From NCBI GenBank assembly GCA_025531455.1, contig JAMYHL010000039.1:310001-374000 (forward strand): a DNA stretch of 64,000 bases. Direction: 5' to 3'. This document shows positions 10,379-22,074 of the stretch, in pieces; positions within the stretch are counted from its first letter, which is position 1; the number at the start of each line of letters is the position of its first letter. Both the position numbers and the translations under genes were made by a program. The DNA is from Apiotrichum sp. Y4204 (lineage: Eukaryota; Basidiomycota; Tremellomycetes; Trichosporonales; Trichosporonaceae). The notes under the pieces were generated by a model. It did no database searches, was not told the origin of the DNA, and saw only the letters and a list, made by a program, of their open reading frames with translations.

Positions 10379-13300
10379 TTATTCGTCGGCCATGCCCTTG
10401 CGCTTGCGGATCGCGCCGAAGAGGCCCTGCAGCTCCGAGATCATTTCGCTCTCGGCACGCATGCGCTCGGCGGTGAGTGCGCGCTGGCGTTCGCGCTCCA
10501 TCTGCTCCGGGGTCGACGCCATGAGCTGCTGTACCGAGACACCCTTTGCGCGGGCTTCGCGCGTGAGTGCGATGCGTTCCTCGCGGGAAAGGGCTGACCG
10601 TGCTCGAAGTGTGTTGGCAGCAGGGATGTCCGCCTCAAAGACCTCGTCAACGCCCTGCGGAGGCAGATCCTCCTCCTCGGGGTACGAGTCCAGGCTGTCA
10701 TCCACAGAACGCTCGAGCTCTTCGGGGCCGGGATCGACCCATCGGCGCAGGAACTCGGGCAACGGCATTGGCGGTGTTGTCGTCTCAGGCTCCTGCTCGT
10801 AGGCACTTTCGCTTTCGGCGTCGCCACGTCGCGACAGCTCGCGTCCACGCTCGACATGCCGCAGAAGACCGCCGATATCGGTGCGCACTTCGGCCCATGT
10901 ATCCGCAAGGGTGTCGGCTTCTCCCGAGACGACACGCGTACGCATCTCGTCACACTTGGCCCAGACGCGGGCAAGCGTCCGCTGCACTTCGTCCACATTC
11001 GCGAGAAGGGCCTGCTCGGTGGTATCGCGTGGGGCGAAATCGGTCGGCGGCCGGGTCATGTAGGGGACAGGCGTTGTGGAACGCTGTTCGGGACCGGGGT
11101 GCGCAATGTCTGACATGGCCTGCGCTGCGCAAGCTTCCTTCTCCGCCTCCTGTCGCACCACCTCGAGACGCTCGCGGGCCAGAGACATGACGGCGCTGAG
11201 GATACGCAGCGCTTCCGACACACCGCTCCAGTACGCCTCGTTGTCCTCCTCTCGTGCACAGAACCGCAGTCCAAGAAGACAGCAGGCAACGCGGCGACGC
11301 TTCTGGTGGACACCAAAGCACGACGCCTTGAGGCCACCAAGTGTGAGAGGCGATACCGAGGCGATACGCTGAAGGCGACCAACTGGTCGCGGGGCGAGTC
11401 CGATGCCGAGGGAGGCGTATTCTTCTCCAGAGCGAGGACTGTCAGAACACATGACAGACGTGCGCCGAGAGGAGGGCGAGCTGTGGGGTGAGATGACCGG
11501 TCCGTCAGATCGCACCGATAACCGCTTAGGAACATTTGGGCTGCCTCGATCTGAAACCATGGACGACCGTTTACTGGAGGGACTCGATGATGTTACCAAG
11601 GGACGTAGGCCGGGGTGCTGGGGCATGGACCATGCGCGGTGCAGGTCGGCACCGGCGGCGAAGATAGCCTGCCCAAGCGTATCGCCTTGAGGGGGCATTT
11701 GGAGCGATCTCCGGTTTGCGCTAGAGAGATTTGCAGACGCACGAGCAAGGGCAAGGTTGGCAGCAGCTTCGCTGCTGGAAGCCGGTACCGACGGAATATA
11801 CCGTATGTCCTGCAACGAGCGGCGGTAATTCATGCTCCCAGAAGACGAGAGAACAGGGAAGGGTGGGGAGCCTGCCAGGGAAGGGGCTCCACCTCCTTCG
11901 AGACGCTCGAGCGTCTGTGCAAGCGGAGAAGCGCGCTTGGGCGAAAAGGGAAGTTGCCGACTGGAGGGTGAGAGGGGTCCGGAAACGTCGGGCAGTGTTG
12001 CGGGGACGCTGCTACTCTCCGTCGAGCTGAGACAATCGCTCCCACTCTCCTCGTTGCAGTTCTCGGGTATTCCTTCTGACAGAGGCCGGTACACCGGAGA
12101 AGGTGATGTCCAGTCGACGGAGAAGTTTGATCGTCTCTGGCGCAAGGTGCGATCCGGGAGCTTTGTGAACTTGTCCTCGGGATCCATGGGTGACATGACA
12201 TGTGACGATTCGGAGATTGAGGGCGTGCGCCTGCTCATCATGTCCATCGACTGCTTGATGGATGAGCTGCGCGGGCGCATCTTTCGCGGCCCCAGCATCG
12301 GAATGTCGTACATCTCGCCCAGGACGGCAAGCTCAGCCCGGTCGGCCATTGGCATAAGCGTCGAAGTGCAGGCTGCGAAGCTGTCCGTCATATCCTCAAG
12401 AAGTCTGTTCAATGCGACGCGGAGCGCATTCGCATGTGACGGGTCGTCAGGGTGAGGTGCGAGGATCTGTAAAGACGAAGTGATGGCCTGGTCCAGATTC
12501 CGCGACTCGGTGAGCAGAGATTCGAGCGACGCAAAGACGCGATCCGCAGTGGAGTACTCTTCTTTGACATCCTCGAATGAATCATCATCGAGGGAGACGG
12601 GTGACGAGGTGTGCACAGAACCGGGGCTACCTGGTGCTCGCAGTGATGGTGTCCCGGTGACAATCTCATCCTCATCGTCGTAGTCGTAATCTTTAGGGCT
12701 GGCGGGGTGGAGAAGAGCGAGACCCGCGGCCAGCGCGGTGGCGGGGACCATCTTGCTCGGTCCAAGAACGTACGCCAAGCCAGTGACAACAACGCTGAGC
12801 GTGGCGAGCACGTCCCAGGAGCTTTTGCCATCGCTCTCCTCCGGCTCAGACACCACGACGGTCGGCACCTTGGGGTTTGCTGGAGACGGTGGCGCAGATT
12901 TCTCATTCTCGTCGAGACCAGACCGGGGATCGAGCTGCGTCTTCTCGAGAAGTCCGCTCGACGCGATGAGGTACTTGAACCGCTCGGCGAACGACGTGTC
13001 CACGCGGCGCTGGGGCACCTCCATCGCGTTAAGAGGAATGCGGCTCGGACCGGCCTCGGGGAACTCGTCACTGGACGGGGACGACTCGCGGGAGTCGGGC
13101 ATGCGAAGTGCCTTGTGCGGCGACGCGCGGCGCCTGGGTGTTATGCTGCCTCGTGTCCTCCGACGGCGGCGCGTGACGGTGGCGTCTTCGTACGATGGAG
13201 CGAAGGGGGATCCTAGAGGATCGAATGAGGATTCAGCATCTGGAAGAGTGAGCATGGCCGAGAGACGGACGGTGTACGACGGGGCGACATGTGTGTTGGA

Positions 13301-13451
13301 GTGTTAAGCCGAACACACGCTGCATGCTGCGCAGCACACAGTAACAACCAAGATTCCACTCACCAGCAAGGTAATCGCCGAGCGGTGATGCCTCCTCATT
13401 ACTGTCTTCGTCGTCGCGGAGGCGGAACGGTGGCTGTAAAGACGTGGTCAT
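10379..13451 (-). CDS. Large membrane-anchored protein, possibly Inp2/vezatin-like
   Basis: Two exons on the minus strand: 13451-13364 and 13239-10379; 982 aa from the first in-frame ATG. A hydrophobic double segment near residues ~170-205 (VLATLSVVVTGLAYVLG, then a second Ala/Leu-rich helix) anchors it. The rest is Ser/Pro-rich and low-complexity, with short predicted helical stretches, and ends in a conserved-looking basic helix (AESEMISELQGLFGAIRKRK). The layout, paired TM segment plus helical blocks and a C-terminal ELxxLxGxxxK helix, resembles fungal Inp2-like proteins with the vezatin/myosin-binding domain (peroxisome inheritance), but I cannot confirm this. The frame also stays open upstream to about 13840 with no ATG, so either this is leader or an upstream exon joins at the TTTTGCAG near 13800. 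Gene certain; function tentative. Confidence 0.6.
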
Positions 13452-13898
13452 CTCGAACTCGGCATCATTGAGGGTGGACAGAAACACGGGCTTCTTGATG
13501 GGTGGCAGGCTGGGCAGCGGAGGTGGGGGGAGAGGGGAGGGAGGTGACCGGCTTGGAATGAGGAAGAGGGAAGAGGAATAGACAACGACGACGGGCGTGT
13601 TCGATGAGAGCGTTCTCGCTGCCAGAATGGACTGTTCACGACCCGCGTGACGACGGGCTGAGCCTAGCTGGATTGGGTGTGGTGTCGGCGAAGACTTGGA
13701 CGAGAGAGAGAGAAGCGTCGGCTGGTCAGGAGGGTGCGACGTGCAAGAGATTGGTGGCGGTGGAGGGGATGTGGTGTGGGTGAATGATTCTGATGATGCA
13801 CTGCAAAAGGTGGAGCGATGAAACCACCCAGCTGGAGACTACTTTAGGTCTGGAATTGGACTCGGTGGCGGCGTCACAGATGTAAGAGGTGAATAAGC

Positions 13899-13933
13899 TA
13901 TTATTATTATTATTATTAGGGGGGGGGGGGGGG
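13899..13933. repeat. (TAT)n microsatellite joined to G15 run
   Basis: Six repeats of a TAT/ATT unit at 13899-13917 run straight into fifteen G residues at 13919-13933. Seen directly. Confidence 0.95.
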
Positions 13934-15340
13934 TTGGGTTGACAAGGAGCGTGGGGACAAGTGTGGAGAGAGAGTGTGTGTGTGTGGAGCAGCTGTGCCA
14001 GCCTGTGCTGTGTGCTATGTGTGTGTCGGTTGTTTACGAGCGGTGGCGATGGGTGATGGCGAGCGCGAGAGGAATGCAATGAGTGATCAACACGATGCAG
14101 CACGCGTGTCACTCTCTCTTCCAGCCAGCAAACTTCGCTTCCGAGCAACCCGGGACCTTGTCTACTGGCTCTGCATGCTCTGCAGCCCTGCAGGTGATAT
14201 GCATGGCGCAATGGCACTGCTGGTCGGCCGTTTGCACCATCCGGCATGCATCCATGACGGCATCCCTGGCCGTCTCTCCCCTTTTCGCTTCGCCCCCTGT
14301 GTGCGCCATGGGATCCCAGGTACCCAGTTTTGTCGCGCCAGTCGCGTCCGCAGAAACCCACGATCGCATGGCCGCGCAGACGGCCGACGCCGCGATGCCA
14401 ATTACAGCGAGCCAAGCCAGGCGGACGGTCTGCCAGCTAGCTGCTAGCAGCTACCAGTAAAACCAGAAACACAAGACATCCCCTGCACGCCATCAGCCCC
14501 TCTAGTAGCCTCTAGGCCGCATCGAGTGCTGGAAACAGGCGCAGCGCGCAGCGCGGTGCATCGCTGTGCCCATGCCACAGCCCTGCATTGCGCGTTGCTT
14601 CAGCTGGAATTGACTTGTTCTCCTTTCGCTTCGTCCTCTCGCAGGAGGGGGGATGCTTCATCATGGCAATGATCCGAAACCTTGTCTAACCTTCATATGT
14701 AGCGTTGGCGATTCTGCCTCAGCGAACGCGTCAGTAGGAGCGCAGCTAGCACAGGAACAGGCCATGCATGCATGGTCATGCTTAGGATGGACCCACGAGG
14801 CCACCACTCCGTTGGTGATTCACGTGCAGTCATCTGACAATTTGGGCGCCGAGGCATCCGTCAGTGTCAGGATCGTTTTTCTCATGTTGAGATCCCGTGA
14901 ATCCCGCTGCAGGCTAAAATGAGCTCTCATTCTGGAACCTGCTCCATTCTTCACCAATGCAGGCTACAAGAGTGCCAACGCCGAGGTAGCAAGATGGCAA
15001 GAATGCAATTGGCAGGCCTGGTTGGTGACAGGCGACACGGTGATGACATGAGCTTGGGAAGTGGCGGAGCGACGTGGCTCCGGCAGGAACACCACCACTG
15101 CACCACTTCATCCAAACTTTCCTGACCGAGGGTGGATAAAGGCCGAGATCGGGCAGAACACGCCAGACGCATCTTATCGCCACGATCTCCTATCATATCG
15201 ATACCGTACCTCGGCACTCTCTCTGCGCCGCGCGTCGCGCGTAAAGTTCAAAGGTCAGCACCGCGAGTGATGACTAATTGGTGAGTCTGCGACTTTCGCT
15301 TTCCGTCCCGCTAACACCAGCTGCCCGACCATCTTCCACG

Positions 15341-15348
15341 ATATATAA
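15341..15348 (+). promoter_or_regulatory. TATA box of the hemerythrin-domain gene
   Basis: ATATATAA lies 35 bp before the ATG at 15383, a rather short spacing that implies a very short 5' leader or use of the next in-frame ATG at 15446. Confidence 0.6.
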
Positions 15349-15382
15349 ACCCCCCGTTCATCGCGACAACAATTCCAACTCC

Positions 15383-15964
15383 ATGATTTTCTCATCTCTC
15401 ATCAAGAGAGCAACACCACCACTCACATCTCTAGCCAAAATCAGAATGGTCGGCACTACTTCCGCCACTACGCCCAAGCTCTCGCCCGCCGAGGAAGCCG
15501 CCTGGCGCGCGCCGAGCGAGGGCATGGCCGCGTTCCACAACTCGCACAAACGCACATTCTCGCGCTCGTACGACCGCGCCGACGACTATGAGCGGTACGG
15601 GATGACCCTGCGCGCGTTCCTCCGCGAGAGCTACAACCTCGTGATCCACCTCGGAAACCACCACGCCATCGAGGAGTCCTACATCTTCCCCCTCCTCGCT
15701 GAGAAGCACCCGGCGTTCCGCAACGATGCGGAGCACGCCGAGAGCCACCGCGCAATCCACGACGGCCTCGAGACCTACGGTACCTTCCTCCGTGCCGCGA
15801 TGGAGGACGAGAAAAAGTACGATGCCAAGGAGCTCCGCCGCATCCTCGACTCGTTCCGCGAGCCGCTCATGCGCCACCTTGACGACGAGGTGCAGGACCT
15901 CAAGCCCGAGTCGCTCCGCGCGCACGGGTTCACCCTCAATGAGGTCCGCAGGCTGCCGTTCTAG
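15383..15964 (+). CDS. Hemerythrin HHE-domain protein
   Basis: Single exon, 193 aa. The hemerythrin cation-binding (HHE) fold, a four-helix bundle binding a di-iron centre, is indicated by regularly spaced His/Glu ligands: H in AFHNSHKRTF, HLGNHHAIEESYIFP, a helix with HAESHRAIHDGLE, and a last MRHLDDEVQDL. These fit the H...HxxxE...H...HxxxD/E pattern. Fungal members are small cytosolic proteins linked to oxygen, NO or iron sensing; the exact role is unknown. ATG 15383 gives a short N-tail (SSLIKRATPPLTSLAK) that is basic and hydroxylated and could be a weak mitochondrial signal; the internal ATG at 15446 (MVGTTS) would remove it. The frame is also open further upstream to 15278, but the TATA box at 15341 argues against starting there. 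Confidence 0.88.
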   Translation: MIFSSLIKRATPPLTSLAKIRMVGTTSATTPKLSPAEEAAWRAPSEGMAAFHNSHKRTFSRSYDRADDYERYGMTLRAFLRESYNLVIHLGNHHAIEESYIFPLLAEKHPAFRNDAEHAESHRAIHDGLETYGTFLRAAMEDEKKYDAKELRRILDSFREPLMRHLDDEVQDLKPESLRAHGFTLNEVRRLPF

Positions 15965-17964
15965 ACGCGATGAGCGGTGAACATGCTCGGCCACATAGAA
16001 GATTCGACGAATACACGAAGAAGGAAAGGAAATAAGGAAATATAACACTCAGAAGCTACAACGCCCGTCTGCGCCGCACTCTCGCGCAGACCTGTACTGT
16101 TTTAGTGTATGCATTTACTGGATTCTTGTTTTGCTGCAGCTGCATTGATCGTTTTCGTTTCACAGTAGCCCCCAGTTCTCCCTAGTGTGGCTCGATTCAA
16201 ATCCCATTCATTCATTACCCCCTTTGGTGCCCTACGCGCCGGATTCTTGGCGCAGACCGCGACGCGCTTGGCATCAGGGGAGAAACAGCGGGTGGGGGGA
16301 TTGCAGGAGCAGTCAATGGGCAGCGTTGGATGTGGCCAGTCATGGTCGTTCTCGCTGGGAGGCAGTCACTGAGACGCCGGGAGGGCGGGAGGACGTGAAG
16401 CGGCAGCGGCCCGGTCGGAGGTTTCGGCATGGATAGAAGCAAGTGGGCAGTGTGCGGACAAGGACTTGAATGGTGGAAGACTGCTGCCAGGTATGGAGGC
16501 TCGTTTTGTTCCAGCTCTCCAGCTCTGTGTCGATTGCTCATGCCCATTTCTCCCCAGGGCCTGAATCCCACTCGAGCACTCTCGTACATTCTCGTACTGG
16601 ATCTCTCATATCCCAACGCGCAACTCCTTGAAGCTTGTTTGGATGGGAGGGATCTGGGCAGACGGGAACAAGCGACAAAGGGGAGAGAAGCTCGAGGCAC
16701 CAGGCACCGCGTCTGAAGCGTGTAGATGTCTCTGTAACTGCAGACTGCAAACACGATTGCTCATCGGGCGGCTGAAACAGCCGCCTCGCAATGCGCTCAA
16801 TGCGTACTCTTCACGCTCTTCCACGAGATGGAGAGTCACTGCGCGCTGCACGAGCTGCACAGTTGCACGGTCACCCATGCGCAGTGACACGCGTCTATTC
16901 ACGGGTTACGCTGGCTGCGCTCGCTGTGCTCCCCCTCTTGCACCATTATTATTAGGACAAGACCGCCCGTTTTAGGCTTTCGAGCCACCTGCTCTGCGAT
17001 TCTCCCCTCGTTCTCTGCTCCTTTTGATCATTGATCATTGATCGATTAGGAAGCAATGCCTCCCCCCTTGGCCTTGCGCCTCGCGCGATCCAACCACGCT
17101 CCCTCTCGGCGCCTTTCGTTGATGAGTAGTAACGCCAACGCGCAACGCACAGCGCGCAGGCGCGCAGGCAGTCCGTAAGCTGTAAGCCCCAACCCCCCAA
17201 CCTATCCCCATCCCGGGCGTCAGGGGGCAGGCGCTATGGCGCTACGGCAGCTACGGCATGGACCGGGAAGGATTCAAAAGGATTTGCTTTCTGTTTACAC
17301 CAGTCAGAGCGCGCCAGGACAGGGGGAATGCAACCGCCAGGAGCGTCAGGAGCAGTCAGGACTCAACGCGAGGATGCATGTTCTTGGCCCACTTGGCTCC
17401 CCCATTCCGCTGATTCCGATACGTAGAAGTGCCTCGTCTTGGCTGCGCGTCCGCGTCTGACAGCCACAGGACGCGCACGACGCGCAGGACGGTAAAAGTG
17501 GTGCGGCAAATAACGCACTGGAACCCTACCGCTGGCGTTGCTTGCTGCTTGCTGCCTGCCCCGCGCTGCACGCTATCGCTCATTCCCGTCGCATCGAGTA
17601 CGCGCATTCGCTCGCTGTTTCCTGTCTCTTGCCTAGCTGCCTGCGCGCCAAGCCCGCCGTGCACCCCTTGCGGGGCAGCCCGATCCGTGCGTCCGTGCAG
17701 CCAAGAGCAAAGAGCAGGGCGCGTGGGCGTGAGAGTCTTCAGTAATCCAGTAGTTTGTGCTCGTGCTCGAGCTCACGACCGCTCCCGAACAACCCAACCG
17801 CACCCACCCCTGGCGCATACTTACTGACCACCGTCTGCATCTCATCTTTCACTTCTCCCCCATTCTCATCCTCATCTTCACCTCCGCCTCCTAGCTCATT
17901 CTCCCTGCTTCTCAGCAGCCAGCACGGTCACCGACCCCCCCACACTCGTTTACTTTTCATCACC
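15965..17964. other. 2.0-kb gene-free stretch
   Basis: No conserved reading frame, tRNA or transposon feature recognised on either strand. A short GATCATT direct repeat (three tandem copies, ~17026-17045) and C/T-rich sequence before 17965 (leader of the next gene) are the only visible structure. It could hold a non-coding RNA, which sequence alone does not show. Confidence 0.45.
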
Positions 17965-18773
17965 ATGTTCGCCCTTTCGCTCGTCGCGCTCGCCGCCCCC
18001 GCCCTCGCCACCATCTGGACGACCAACCCCATCGCGTCGACCACGCACAAGGCCGGCGAGGTGCTCAACATTGACTGGTCGGACGACGGTCACGCCCCCG
18101 CCCTCGAGACCATCGGCGTGTGCTCGGTCGACCTCTGCGTCGGCACGCAGACCCAGCAGACCTGTGTCCAGAACCTCGGCGAGAGCGTCGACGTCTCAAA
18201 GGCCCGCACCCTCGCCGCCACCCTCGACCCCGAGGTCGGCGCTAACGGTGACTTCTACTTTATCCGCTACATGTCCGCCAACTACACCGAGCAGGGCCGC
18301 AACTACCTCCAGTTCTCGGCGCGCTTCACGTGAGTGAGAGTGGGCGCGAGGGGGCGCCAGGGACTGATGGCGCCTGCCAAGCGCGCCTCGCAGCCTTGGC
18401 GCTGGCGAAACCGCAACCCCCATCAGACAGACTGAACAGACTGATCGCTAACCGCAGGCTCGAGGGCATGACCGGCAACTTCTCCGCCGAGGCGCAGAAG
18501 CAGATTGACGAGTACGAGAAGAGCGGCAGCGCGTCCGCCGGCCCGTCCTCGACCGCCAGCGCCAGCGCTACCTCCTCGGCCTCCAAGTCCGCCTCTGTCA
18601 CCGGCACTGCGCTCGCGAACGCGACCACCTCCGCGAACGCGACCAAGGCGCCCTCGTCCGCCACCTCGGGCCTCACCGCCCCCACCCAGACCCCCGGCAG
18701 CGGCGCCGCTGCCCGCGCCGTCCCCGCTGCGCTCGCGCTCGTCGCCGGTGCCGCGGCCTTCTTCGCCATGTAA
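17965..18773 (+). CDS. GPI-anchored Ser/Thr-rich cell-wall protein (Kre9/Knh1-type Ig-like domain)
   Basis: Two exons: 17965-18329 and 18458-18773; 226 aa. An N-terminal signal peptide (MFALSLVALAAPALA) is followed by a ~105-residue beta-sandwich domain typical of the fungal Ser-Thr-rich GPI-anchored family (PF10342): TIWTTNPIASTTHKAGE, LNIDWSDDG, then paired cysteines in GVCSVDLCVG and QTCVQN, ending FYFIRYMSANY...YLQFSARF. The second exon encodes a Ser/Ala/Thr-rich stalk (sites for O-mannosylation, and several N-x-T sequons such as NATT and NATK), then a C-terminal hydrophobic tail (ALALVAGAAAFFAM) consistent with GPI addition. Expected at the plasma membrane or covalently linked to wall glucan. 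The intron (128 nt) separates domain from stalk. Confidence 0.88.
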
Positions 18774-19286
18774 TCACCCTAGTGAGCCTGCCGCTGGGGC
18801 ATACCCTCCATCCTCGATACCGCTATCGATTTCATCTCCTCTTCGATACCGCCACCCATTCCATCTCGCTCCTATTCCCTCACCCCCTTCCTTTCTGTTT
18901 GCTGGGCCGCCTTGATGGCGAGATGATGCATATAGTCGTAATTCCGAAAATAGAGCGGTAGGAGCTGCGCGCGGAGGGAGTGGTTGGAAAGACGCGTGGT
19001 GCGAGGACTATAAATGTGCCGCACTGCGAAATGATGTTGCATGTGGCGCCGCACGCGGGGATGATCCGATCAGAAGATCCGGGGCTGCTCGTACTGTTTG
19101 ATCCCTATCAGTATATCAGGCCTGTCATGATCTCAGCTGCGTTGCTCCTTCGGATTCGGATCACCGTAGAGCTGGGGAGGTAGCCCTAGAATATGACATG
19201 TCAGTGATCAGTGAGGTTCAGTCCATGTTCATCGTCTTCTCCATATCAATACATCTCATCTGATAACATCCGATGGTATTACTCGC
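18774..19286. other. Convergent intergenic
   Basis: Gap between convergent genes; 3' ends only, no other feature recognised. Confidence 0.5.
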
Positions 19287-20216
19287 TCAGTAGAACACGA
19301 GGCAGCGCACCTCGATGCTCTGGCGCGGCTTGGCGTCCTTGGGCGTGTTGGGATCGATGAACGCCGTGTGCGGCGTGAACCCCGCGAGGCCCTTTGTCCC
19401 GGCGACGTTCTCGCTCGCCGAGTCAAAGCACTTGATGAGCATGATCTCGTCCGGGCGCATGTCCTTAACGTAGTAGAACCGGTGGCTGTCGTTGGGCTTG
19501 ACGGAGTACGTCTCGCCGCCGACCTTGTAGCCCTTTGTGGACTTGAGCGTCGTCTCGTCAGGGCGCACCTCCTTGCCGCGGTCGTCGTCGTCCCCGTCCT
19601 GCCTCTCGGGATACAGGAGGTCGATAGCCACGAGATCGTCGCCCTTGGCCGTGCGCCAGTCCACAACGCCGAGGGGGTAATCGCTCGCGGGGTGCCCGAG
19701 CGGCCGCCAGACGTTGATGAGCTGGAAGCGGCCCTTGAGCAGCTCCTCAGCCTCGTCCCCCGTGTGCCGCCGCACGCGCGCAGCAGCCGCAGCGGGCGTC
19801 TGGTCAACATGCACAGACTGCACGGGCTGGCGCGCCGCCAGCGGGTCATTGACGCGGATCGTGTGGTCGAAAATCACCACTTCTTTAATCTTGTCCCCCG
19901 TCGAGAGGCTTTTGCGGAGGGCAGCCTCCACCTCGTCGTAGTATGCTCCGCGGACGGCGGGCCCATCGGAAAGCACGTCGGCGGCGGGAACGGAGGACGG
20001 CGAGGTGTGGAACGCAAAGCCTGTGCGGTCGACATCCCGGAAATCCTCGGCGTCGTCCCGCGCATTGTACACGTCCCGCGGCAGGACCACCTGCTTGAAG
20101 CTGAAGGCGTCGCCCGTGTCCACCTTGTTCCACGGCTTCTCGCCCGGAGTCAGGCTCGCCGGGTCGAGATACCGGAATGTCGAGGAGGTGGAGGGTGTGC
20201 GCGGTGAGATTGTCAT
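19287..20216 (-). CDS. CmcJ/AsaB-like hydroxylase/desaturase (non-heme Fe/2OG family)
   Basis: Single exon, minus strand, 309 aa. The protein fits the fungal GA4-desaturase / AsaB / CmcJ group: FDHTIRVND, then VHVDQTP with the HxD of an iron site about 15 residues later, a central NVWRPLGHPASDYPLGVVDW block, and near the end RFYYVKDMRPDEIMLIKCFDS followed by HTAFIDPNTP, the family's typical second-half signature containing the distal His. Members hydroxylate or desaturate small molecules in secondary metabolism and degradation pathways and are soluble. The minus-strand start (20216) is the first ATG. It faces away from the Zn2Cys6 regulator at 20754, sharing a 537-bp intergenic region. Substrate unknown. 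Confidence 0.85.
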   Translation of the reverse strand: MTISPRTPSTSSTFRYLDPASLTPGEKPWNKVDTGDAFSFKQVVLPRDVYNARDDAEDFRDVDRTGFAFHTSPSSVPAADVLSDGPAVRGAYYDEVEAALRKSLSTGDKIKEVVIFDHTIRVNDPLAARQPVQSVHVDQTPAAAAARVRRHTGDEAEELLKGRFQLINVWRPLGHPASDYPLGVVDWRTAKGDDLVAIDLLYPERQDGDDDDRGKEVRPDETTLKSTKGYKVGGETYSVKPNDSHRFYYVKDMRPDEIMLIKCFDSASENVAGTKGLAGFTPHTAFIDPNTPKDAKPRQSIEVRCLVFY

Positions 20217-20753
20217 TCTGCGGATCTGGGTGTGGGTGGAGTTGCGGGGGTGGGTGGTGTGCGTGAGCTGCGGAGCGCCGAGGATATACTGCGTTGGCGG
20301 AGAATCGTGATAGTGCTTATGATTATATGATGAGGAGGGTGCCGGGAGGAAAAGTTGTCGTGCCGATGCGGTATTGATAGGTTTCTTGTCGATGTTGTGA
20401 AAGGGAGATGAATCTCGGCGTCTTATATACCATCCACCACTGCTGCTTTCTCAGCCTCCACCGCCGCTTTGTCATCCCCCAGCCAGCTGATAATCTAATC
20501 TCCCACCAGCGATGGTGTGCTCCACAAAGATGCCGCCGGAATGAGTTCTATGCATGAAGTATACTGCATGCTTCGCCATGCTTACTCACAATGACGCTGA
20601 TGCATGGCAGAAGGCAGATCTGTGTTGCCCCAGGTATCTATTGTTTGTATGTTGCGCGTCTGACCAAGCAAGGCAACACAAAGTGACGATCGCGAACGGT
20701 TCAGCCTCCAGGCTCCAACTCCGATCTCCGTAGCTCCGTCCGTACTCTTCACA
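20217..20753. promoter_or_regulatory. Divergent promoter region, oxygenase / Zn2Cys6 regulator
   Basis: 537 bp between two divergent start codons. CT-rich tracts lie near both ends. Zn2Cys6 proteins usually bind CGG triplets, and scattered CGG/CCG occur, but I cannot assign a specific site. Confidence 0.45.
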
Positions 20754-21977
20754 ATGCCCTACATCACCCGCCCAAACCGCGACCTCTCCGCCCCGCGCAC
20801 ACGACGACAAAAGGCGTGTTGCGCGTGCGTCGCCGCCAAGACGCGGTGCGATACCGCGCGCCCGTGTGCGCGCTGCAGCGCGCGCCGCGCCGAGTGCGTG
20901 TATCCCGGAGATGAGCGGCCAGTGGCGATGACTTCTATGGGTTCCTCCCAGAGTACATCCCCCTCACAGATATCTCCTGTCACCGCCGCGAGTACAACAT
21001 CGCAGACATCCCCCTCCGGCCCGTCTGGGCCGTCTGAGCCCCCGGTACAGGACGACTCGCCAGTCGGCACCATCTCCCTCCGCTGGCTTGCGGCGCTCTC
21101 GCCCTCACGCGCCCCCGCACGGCGGAAACACCTCTCGGGAACAACACTCTACTTCTGCAGCCGGTACCTGCGCGCCTTTCCGCTCCAGCTCGCGGCTGGT
21201 GTACCGCCGTTCGTGCATCCTTCCTGCCTTGCTCGGCTCGCGCGCGCGCGGACGCTCGTCAGCATGTTTGAGAACCATGCGCCGGGGAGCTTGGGGCTTG
21301 TGGGCGATACCGTCGCTGCTGAGCTGGCGAACATCGTAGCCAACGTGAGTCCTAACAGGGCTTCACGTTTTGTTTTTGTTTTTTCCTGACGACAGCACGC
21401 CGTCGAGCCGGAAGACGCCCTCGCTTCCCTCCAGGCCTATCTACTCCTCTCGCTCTTGGCATACTTCCACCTCTCCAGCCCGACAATTTCCCTCGAAACA
21501 TTCCTCTCCCTCCAGACACTCGCGGACCGCGCGGCGCGCCTCATCCCTCTCACGCTTACCGTACCGCAGCCCTCGCACGAGTCATACATTCTCTCGGAGA
21601 GTCTGCGCCGCACAATCTTCGCGGCGTGCGTGTTCGACGACGCGTGGAACGCGGCTGCCGGTCTGCCAGTCTTCGTCGCTGAGGAACTGGGGAACCTCCC
21701 TGCTCCGGGACCGCGGAGGCTGTGGATATCGCAAACGGCGGAGTGGGAGCGCGTGTGGGGCGAGTACTCCCAGACATGGGCGTCGTCGCGGCTCTGTGCG
21801 GGTAAAGGGGAACCTGGCATGCGGCTCGAGGAGCTCTGGGGCCGTGGCGGGGGCGCGATGCGTGAGGCACGCGTCGATGCGTGGGTCATGGATGCGGATG
21901 AGTTTGGGGGCTGGGTGTTTGCGATCTGTGAGATGGGGGGCAGCGGACGCGGCGCAGAGGGCGTCGTGAGGGGATGA
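20754..21977 (+). CDS. Zn2Cys6 transcription factor
   Basis: Two exons: 20754-21344 and 21396-21977; 390 aa. Residues ~21-50 carry the fungal Zn(II)2Cys6 binuclear cluster: CCACVAAKTRC then CARCSARRAEC, i.e. C-x2-C-x6-C-x5-C-x2-C-x6-C, with the usual basic residues between. A Ser/Thr/Pro-rich linker (STSPSQISP, SQTSPSGPSGPSEPP) leads to a helical, hydrophobic regulatory half (SLQAYLLLSLLAYFHL, RLIPLTLTVPQPSHESYI, RRTIFAACVFDDAWN) that resembles the fungal-specific transcription factor domain but is shorter than usual. Nuclear, DNA-binding. Sitting between an oxygenase and a transporter gene, it may control them; this is inference from position only. Confidence 0.9.
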
Positions 21978-22074
21978 TGGAGAGTGGGTGTAACTCTGTA
22001 GCTCTAGGACTCTATACATGCGATCTATATTGTATGATGTGATGATATGTACTTCTGACGTGACTCTGGACTCT

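Larger units (their letters stand above)
13452..15382. other. Long divergent intergenic region with simple repeats
   Basis: 1.9 kb between the - gene starting at 13451 and the + gene starting at 15383. It contains a (TAT)n tract followed directly by a G15 run (13899-13933), a TG repeat near 13973-13985, and CT-rich leader-like sequence at 13560-13740 on the minus strand. The TATA box at 15341 is listed separately. Reading frames of 70-230 codons on both strands here show no family resemblance. Confidence 0.5.

Noticed and set aside
13726..14415. 229-codon minus-strand open frame spanning the TAT/G15 repeat
   Set aside because: Made of microsatellite and leader-type sequence with no domain; homopolymer gives poly-Pro/poly-Asn.
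17026..17046. Tandem GATCATT repeats
   Set aside because: Three short copies only; no spacers, so not a CRISPR array, and no other known element.
19368..20207. 279-codon open frame on the + strand
   Set aside because: Antisense shadow of the CmcJ/AsaB-like oxygenase gene.
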